Shown here piece after piece: positions 7,159-10,769 of a stretch of DNA of 10,769 bases. Each line of letters opens with the position of its first letter. Positions within the stretch are counted from its first letter, which is position 1. Where the stretch lies: NCBI GenBank assembly GCA_004000625.1, contig SAUS01000077.1, positions 1 to 10,769 of the forward strand, in the 5' to 3' direction. Under the pieces are notes generated by a model. It had not been told where the DNA came from and did no database searches. It was given only the letters and a program-made list of their open reading frames with translations. The stretch comes from Candidatus Cibiobacter qucibialis. GTDB lineage: Bacteria > Bacillota > Clostridia > Oscillospirales > Ruminococcaceae. The translations under genes were made by a program, and so were the position numbers.

Positions 7159-7755
7159 TTACCTTTTCGTTAGCTCATCCAGGTTCTGCGTATAGCACGG
7201 CAGCATGTGCTCAATGAAATAATCGGCTTCGGGGCTGTGCATGGCGGCCAGATCGGCTTTTTGCTGGGCGAGAGCGGCGGTGAACTCGCGGTTGCCGCTT
7301 TCCACCTCCTCCATGCACTTGATCAGGGCCGAAAGCCGGTCTGCGGCTTTCAGCAGCTTGCGCTCGGCATCGTTCAGCACACTGCCGGTCAGATAGCTGC
7401 CTTCGATCTCATGCAGCTCCGGCGGCAGCAGATCCGCCATGGCAAGGGCGCTTTCCCGTTCCACGGCTTTGTAGGCGGTGCGCAGGGCTTCGTTCTTGTA
7501 TTTGACCGGGGTAGGCATATCGCCGGTCAAAATTTCCGGCGCATCGTGGTACAGCGCCGCGGCGGCCACGGTGTCGGGGCGGATATCGGCCCCGGTGTGG
7601 GTGATGTTCCGGGCGATCAGGCAAAGCGCATGGGCCAGCAGGGCGGTATCCGCCGTGTGCTCACTCAGGCTTTCCTGCCGCATGCAGCGCATCAGCGCCC
7701 ACCGCGTAATATACTTCATGCGCCCCAAAAGAGCGTGAAAAGGGTATAGAGACAA
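7159..7755 (-). CDS. yfbR: HD-domain 5'-deoxynucleotidase, YfbR family
   Basis: The protein has 198 residues (E. coli YfbR has 199). YfbR removes phosphate from deoxynucleoside 5'-monophosphates with a divalent metal in the cytoplasm, and so helps set nucleotide pools. The start MSLYPFHALLGRMKYITRW lines up without gaps with the E. coli N terminus. Seen here are Arg18 and Trp19 of the substrate site, His33 in LSEHT, His70-Asp71 in LYHDAPE, Glu74, the stretch TGDMPTPVKY (77-86) and Asp139 in KAADR, which complete the HD metal site. The start is a TTG at 7755, chosen because GAGGTG stands 7 bases before it and the length then equals the family; a GTG at 7770 would place the ribosome site inside the gene. 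The gene converges on dusB. Its upstream region is split by a MITE-like insertion. Confidence 0.92.
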   Translation of the reverse strand: MSLYPFHALLGRMKYITRWALMRCMRQESLSEHTADTALLAHALCLIARNITHTGADIRPDTVAAAALYHDAPEILTGDMPTPVKYKNEALRTAYKAVERESALAMADLLPPELHEIEGSYLTGSVLNDAERKLLKAADRLSALIKCMEEVESGNREFTAALAQQKADLAAMHSPEADYFIEHMLPCYTQNLDELTKR

Positions 7756-7762
7756 AACAAAG

Positions 7763-7768
7763 CACCTC
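7763..7768 (-). promoter_or_regulatory. Ribosome binding site of the yfbR-like gene
   Basis: GAGGTG on the minus strand is 7 bases before the TTG at 7755. It decides the start codon against the upstream in-frame GTG at 7770. Confidence 0.7.
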
Positions 7769-7844
7769 ACTCTTGAAAAAATTAGGAATTAGTAATTAGT
7801 AATGAGAAATTAAATGGTGGGCAATGGGGCAGACCTTTTGCTAA

Positions 7845-8128
7845 GGCAACACCGCACAATTCCCGCCTTACGGCTTAAGCACCGCTCCGACGGCTGCGGC
7901 ACGGCAACTGCGTTGCCAAAATGCTCGATAATGTCGGGTTGCGGTACCCGCATCGTGCTTCGGGGGCAAAAGCCCCTCGCACTCTGCGACCGCTGCCCCT
8001 GCTTCGGTTCGCTGCATCCGCCACTGGCGGCGCTCACCTTTGCAGCATCCAGTATTATCTGCGCTTTTGGCTTAGCAGCTGCCGCACCTCGCTCGCCGTA
8101 TCGGCACTTAGAATTATGCGGTATTGCC
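7845..8128 (+). mobile_element. MITE-like foldback element, complete (copy 2)
   Basis: This 284-base element begins GGCAACACCGCACAATTC and ends in the reverse complement of GGCAATACCGCATAATTC, so its 18-base terminal inverted repeats differ at two positions. CTAA lies on both sides (7841-7844 and 8129-8132), as expected for a 4-base target duplication. The inner parts of the two arms (7845-7932 and 8054-8128) are also roughly inverted, sharing TACGGC, GCCAAAA and GATAAT, so the whole element can fold back. It encodes no transposase. Open frames across it on both strands are low-complexity translations of the repeat. Movement would need a transposase from elsewhere. I cannot assign the family. 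Confidence 0.8.
7933..8053. other. Central three-hairpin module of MITE-like copy 2
   Basis: This segment of about 121 bases lies between the two foldback arms and is missing from copy 3. It contains three hairpins in a row: CGGGT/ACCCG (7935-7950), GTGC plus GGGGC-AAAA-GCCCC plus GCAC (7955-7982), and GCTGCA (8011-8016) with TGCAGC (8041-8046) enclosing CCGCC-ACT-GGCGG (8018-8030). Part of it is also present in copy 1. Confidence 0.6.
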
Positions 8129-8203
8129 CTAAAATACGAGGAGCCAAAGAATGGCAGATAATTGCTCATTGCTAATTCCTCATTTCTAATTTCTAATTAT
8201 TAA

Positions 8204-8212
8204 AGTATATCA
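8204..8212 (-). promoter_or_regulatory. Possible promoter of the yfbR-like gene (extended -10)
   Basis: The minus strand reads TGTGATATACT (8214-8204), the same 11 bases found at the polA promoter. It would transcribe leftwards across the right arm of E4, the MITE-like element and the left arm before reaching the gene start at 7755. This gives a leader of about 440 bases, of which 284 come from the insertion. There is no good -35 box. It could instead be an incidental match. Confidence 0.35.
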
Positions 8213-8223
8213 CATCCCTTCAA

Positions 8224-8229
8224 AGGAGG
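8224..8229 (+). promoter_or_regulatory. Ribosome binding site of the YfhO-family gene
   Basis: AGGAGG, a full match to the ribosome site consensus, lies 8 bases before TTG at 8238. It fixes this unusual start codon; no ATG in the frame is nearby. Confidence 0.85.
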
Positions 8230-8237
8230 GAATTGCA

Positions 8238-10613
8238 TTGAAGATTGGCGGCAAGCTTTTGGAGCGCAAAACAGGCGGGCGGTCACGGTATTGGCAGGTG
8301 TTCTGGCTTTGCTTTGCGGTGGCGGCGGCGCTGTTTTTGCCCCACTGCATCATTGATGGCCTGAACGGCGACTTTTTCCACTACGCCGGGGACTTTAACG
8401 ACCAACAGATTTCCTTTTATTCCTATGCCAACAATTTTGTTAAGCAGGGGGGCAGTTTCAGCTGGGCAACGGACCTGGGCAGCGGGTTTGTGAACTCCTA
8501 CAGCTTTTATCTGTGCGGCAGCCCGTTTTTCTGGCTCACCTTGCTGCTGCCCTATCGGTGGACGCCCTGGGCCATGGTGCCAATGCTCTGCCTTAAATTT
8601 GCTGTGGCGGGCGGCGGGGCTTACCTGTGGATGCGCCGCTGGGTAAAAGACGAGCGCTGGAGCATGGTGGGCGCGTGTCTGTATGCGTTCTCCGGCTTTA
8701 CGGTGTACAACGTGTTCTTTAACCACTTTTTGGACGTTGTGGCGCTGTTCCCCTACATGCTCAAAGCGCTGGATGACGCCGTGCTGGACCGCAGGCACGG
8801 TGCATTCCCGTTTTGGGTTGCGGTCAACCTGCTCAACAACTATTTCTTTTTTGCCGGGCAGGCCGTGTTTTTGATTATTTATTTTGTCTGCATGGCGGCG
8901 GGCGGCCGGTACAAGCTGAACCTGCGCCTGTTTGGGGCGCTGGCGTTCCAGACGGTGCTGGGCTGCTGCATGGGCTGTGCGCTGCTGGTTCCGGCGGCAC
9001 TTTCGCTGGTGCAGAACCCGCGCACAATCGATCCATTCAATGGGTACGGCTGCCTTGTATACGGCAGCGCCCAGCAGTACCTTGCCATTTTTTACAGCGC
9101 TTTTTTGATGCCGGATGCCCCCTACCTGAAAGACCTGTTCCAGGAGGGCATCTTAAAGCACACCAGCATGACCGTCTACCTGCCGGTGGTGGGCATTGCG
9201 GGCGGGCTGGTGTTCTGCCGCGTGCGGCGGCGCCACCCCTTTGCGCGCATCATGAAAGTGTGCCTTATCTGCGCCTTTGTGCCGGTGCTGAACAGCATGT
9301 TCTATGCCCTCAATTCCAGCTATTATGCGCGCTGGTATTATATGCCGGTTTTGGTGCTCTGCGCCGCCACGGCTATGACGCTGCAAAAAGCCAACCTGTG
9401 CGAAACCGAGTACCGCCGCGCGCTGGGCCTTGTGGCGCTGTGTACCTTGAGCAGCATTGCCTTTGCGCTGGTGCCCAATGAAAAAGACGGCACCACCACC
9501 ATTGGCGTGGTGGAGGAACCGCTGCGCTACTGGGGCATTTTGCTGGTCAGCATGTTGGGCGTGGGGCTGTTCTGGCTGCTGCTGCATTACCGCAGGCAGC
9601 TGGCGGCACGGTTCCCGGCGGCGGTGCTGGCCGTGGTGCTGGGGTTCAGCTTTGTGTATGGGCAGGTACACCTTTCCATCACCAAATACGGCCAGTGGTA
9701 CCACGATGCGGACTATGTGCAGCAGACCTGGCGCGAAGCCCCGGAGCTGAACTCCGTTCTGCCGGACGATGTCTTTTACCGGCTGGACGCTTACGACAGT
9801 TATAACAACCTTGGTCTGTGGCTGGACAAAAGCTGCATCCAGTTCTTTAACTCCACGGTAGCACCCAGCATTCTGGAATTTTACCCTACGGTGGGCGTTA
9901 AGCGGGATGTGAACTCCAAGCCGGAAGCCAGCCTGTATGCCCTGCGCGGTCTGCTGAGCGTGCGGTATACCCTTGTGCCGAAAGAAAAAGTTGAGGATTG
10001 GGAAAAAGAAAAGCTGGAAGGCTGGAACCTTGTTTCAAGCACCACAAGCTACCTGATTTACGAGAACGAGAACTGGGTGCCGATGGGCTCTACCTATGAT
10101 TCCTATATTACAGAAGAGGACTTTGAAACGGTGAGCGATACCCACGCGGGCAATGTACTGATGAAAGCCCTGCTGCTGACCGATGAACAGGTGGAACGGT
10201 ACGGCCAGATGATGCAGAACCTGACGGATGATGAGAAAAATAACATCAGCTATGAGGATTATGTGCAGGACTGTACGGCCCGGCGGGAAAGCGCTGTGAC
10301 AAGCTTTACCGCAACGCGCACCGGCTTTACCGCACAGGCGGATCTGGAAGCCGAAAATCTGGTACTGTTCAGCGTGCCCTATGACGATGGTTTTACCGCA
10401 ACCGTGAACGGTGTGCCGGCGGAGGTGGAGAAAGTGGACAACGGCCTGATGGCGGTTGCCGCCCCGGCGGGCCACAGTGAGATCGTGTTCACCTACCACA
10501 CGGCCGGTCTGCGGCAGAGCGTTGCCGTCAGCGCCGGCGCTATTGTGGTGTATGCCGTGTGGGTGGCAGTATTGCACCGGAAAAAGCGCCGGGAAGAGAG
10601 CAGTGTGGGGTAA
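8238..10613 (+). CDS. YfhO-family polytopic membrane protein (probable GT-C fold)
   Basis: The protein has 791 residues. A basic N terminus is followed by a first membrane segment (about 18-38) and roughly twelve more hydrophobic segments up to about 476. Then comes a large, probably extracytoplasmic domain (about 480-758), a last membrane segment (about 762-780) and a charged tail HRKKRREESS. The early loop GDFNDQQISFY (51-61) and GSGFVNSYSFYLCGSPFFW (81-99) fit the YfhO family (PF09586). In Bacillus and Listeria, relatives of this family take part in adding sugars to teichoic acids together with a GT2 enzyme and a GtcA-type flippase. No such partner is in the window, so the substrate is unknown. 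The last 100 residues before the final membrane segment look like a small beta domain. The start is TTG with a strong ribosome site. No clear terminator follows; MITE-like copy 3 begins 45 bases after the stop. Confidence 0.85.
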   Translation: MKIGGKLLERKTGGRSRYWQVFWLCFAVAAALFLPHCIIDGLNGDFFHYAGDFNDQQISFYSYANNFVKQGGSFSWATDLGSGFVNSYSFYLCGSPFFWLTLLLPYRWTPWAMVPMLCLKFAVAGGGAYLWMRRWVKDERWSMVGACLYAFSGFTVYNVFFNHFLDVVALFPYMLKALDDAVLDRRHGAFPFWVAVNLLNNYFFFAGQAVFLIIYFVCMAAGGRYKLNLRLFGALAFQTVLGCCMGCALLVPAALSLVQNPRTIDPFNGYGCLVYGSAQQYLAIFYSAFLMPDAPYLKDLFQEGILKHTSMTVYLPVVGIAGGLVFCRVRRRHPFARIMKVCLICAFVPVLNSMFYALNSSYYARWYYMPVLVLCAATAMTLQKANLCETEYRRALGLVALCTLSSIAFALVPNEKDGTTTIGVVEEPLRYWGILLVSMLGVGLFWLLLHYRRQLAARFPAAVLAVVLGFSFVYGQVHLSITKYGQWYHDADYVQQTWREAPELNSVLPDDVFYRLDAYDSYNNLGLWLDKSCIQFFNSTVAPSILEFYPTVGVKRDVNSKPEASLYALRGLLSVRYTLVPKEKVEDWEKEKLEGWNLVSSTTSYLIYENENWVPMGSTYDSYITEEDFETVSDTHAGNVLMKALLLTDEQVERYGQMMQNLTDDEKNNISYEDYVQDCTARRESAVTSFTATRTGFTAQADLEAENLVLFSVPYDDGFTATVNGVPAEVEKVDNGLMAVAAPAGHSEIVFTYHTAGLRQSVAVSAGAIVVYAVWVAVLHRKKRREESSVG

Positions 10614-10658
10614 ATGATGCCCCGCCAAACCGTTGGGAGTGTGCACGGTCAAAATTAG

Positions 10659-10769
10659 GGCAACACCGCATAATTCCCGCCTGACGGCTTAAGCACCGCT
10701 CCGGCGGCTGCGGCACGGCATCTGCGTTGCCAAAATGCTCGATAATACACAAAGTATTATCTGCGCTTT
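10659..10769 (+). mobile_element. MITE-like foldback element, short form, left part (copy 3)
   Basis: It starts GGCAACACCGCATAATTC and follows copy 2 closely as far as GATAAT (10741-10746, equal to 7927-7932). It then runs ACACAAA and directly into GTATTATCTGCGCTTT, which equals copy 2 from 8052. The central module is therefore absent, and the tip is a perfect 8-bp hairpin, GATAATAC-ACAAA-GTATTATC (10741-10761). The rest lies outside the window; by comparison the whole would be about 170-175 bases. TTAG precedes it, the complement of the CTAA that flanks copy 2. Confidence 0.75.

Larger units (their letters stand above)
7023..7161. repeat. Heptad-armed intergenic element E3 (dusB/yfbR gap)
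   Basis: The left arm has GTTAGGA-type units starting at 7025, 7032 and 7039. The right arm has CTCC-type units starting at 7134, 7141, 7148 and 7155. The core is the same as in E2: block 7052-7084 matches 5909-5941 (4 of 33 differ) and block 7115-7141 matches 5974-6000 (1 of 27 differs), while the AT-rich middle has diverged. The element fills the whole gap between two convergent genes, from the dusB stop codon to the stop codon of the yfbR-like gene. Confidence 0.75.
7781..8202. repeat. Heptad-armed intergenic element E4, split by an insertion
   Basis: The left arm is an AT-rich version of the 7-base unit: ATTAGGA, ATTAGTA, ATTAGTA and ATGAGAA start at 7781, 7788, 7795 and 7802. The right arm runs in exact 7-base steps from 8161 to 8202 (ATTGCTC, ATTGCTA, ATTCCTC, ATTTCTA, ATTTCTA, ATTATTA), which is the complement of the left-arm pattern. 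The original core was about 90 bases (roughly 7809-7844 and 8133-8160) and is now interrupted by the complete MITE-like element. That core resembles neither E1 nor E2/E3. Confidence 0.6.

Noticed and set aside
7810..8169. Small open frames on both strands across the MITE-like element
   Set aside because: They are translations of the foldback repeat and its flanks, similar frames appear in copies 1 and 3 only because the DNA repeats, and none has a ribosome site or protein-like pattern.
8129..8230. Plus-strand promoter for the YfhO-family gene
   Set aside because: AT-rich boxes such as TAAAAT at 8130-8135 have no partner at the right distance, so no promoter can be supported.
1..10769. tRNA, rRNA, riboswitch, transposase, toxin-antitoxin or defence genes
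   Set aside because: I looked for these on both strands and saw none; the gaps are explained by promoters and the two repeat families.

Overview
The window looks like a chromosomal piece of a GC-rich, gut-type Firmicute, most likely an Oscillospiraceae member close to Faecalibacterium, Gemmiger or Subdoligranulum. This placement rests on the protein sequences, the AGGAGG-type ribosome sites, the UUG starts and the style of the intergenic repeats. It is inference from memory, not a database match.

The coding content is housekeeping. On the minus strand, from right to left, lie polA (DNA polymerase I, 3219-5732), tsaD (tRNA t6A synthesis, 1989-2996) and glnS (glutaminyl-tRNA synthetase, 184-1845). 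Diverging from polA is dusB (tRNA dihydrouridine synthase, 6042-7025, plus strand). It converges on a yfbR-like HD-domain 5'-deoxynucleotidase (7159-7755, minus). Diverging from that is a large YfhO-family polytopic membrane protein (8238-10613, plus). Three of the six genes act on tRNA charging or modification and two on DNA or deoxynucleotides, but they do not form one operon. I see no defence, phage, secondary-metabolite or transposase gene.

The unusual part is the non-coding DNA. Two repeat families occupy most of the gaps. Family 1 is a foldback, MITE-like element with 18-bp terminal inverted repeats (GGCAAYACCGCAYAATTC). It occurs three times: 1-99 (right end only), 7845-8128 (complete, 284 bp, flanked by CTAA on both sides) and 10659-10769 (left part, a shorter form without the central hairpin module). 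Family 2 is a set of four intergenic elements whose ends are tracts of a 7-base unit, TTAGGAG-like on the left and its complement CTCCTAA-like on the right, so the two arms can pair around a structured core. They fill the gaps tsaD/polA, polA/dusB, dusB/yfbR and yfbR/yfhO. The second and third share the same core in the same orientation and bracket dusB. The fourth has been split by the complete MITE-like element.

Gaps of more than 300 bases: 5733-6041 holds the divergent polA and dusB promoters and the second heptad element. 7756-8237 holds the fourth heptad element, the nested MITE-like element, a probable minus-strand promoter and the YfhO ribosome site. No extra small gene or RNA gene could be supported in either.
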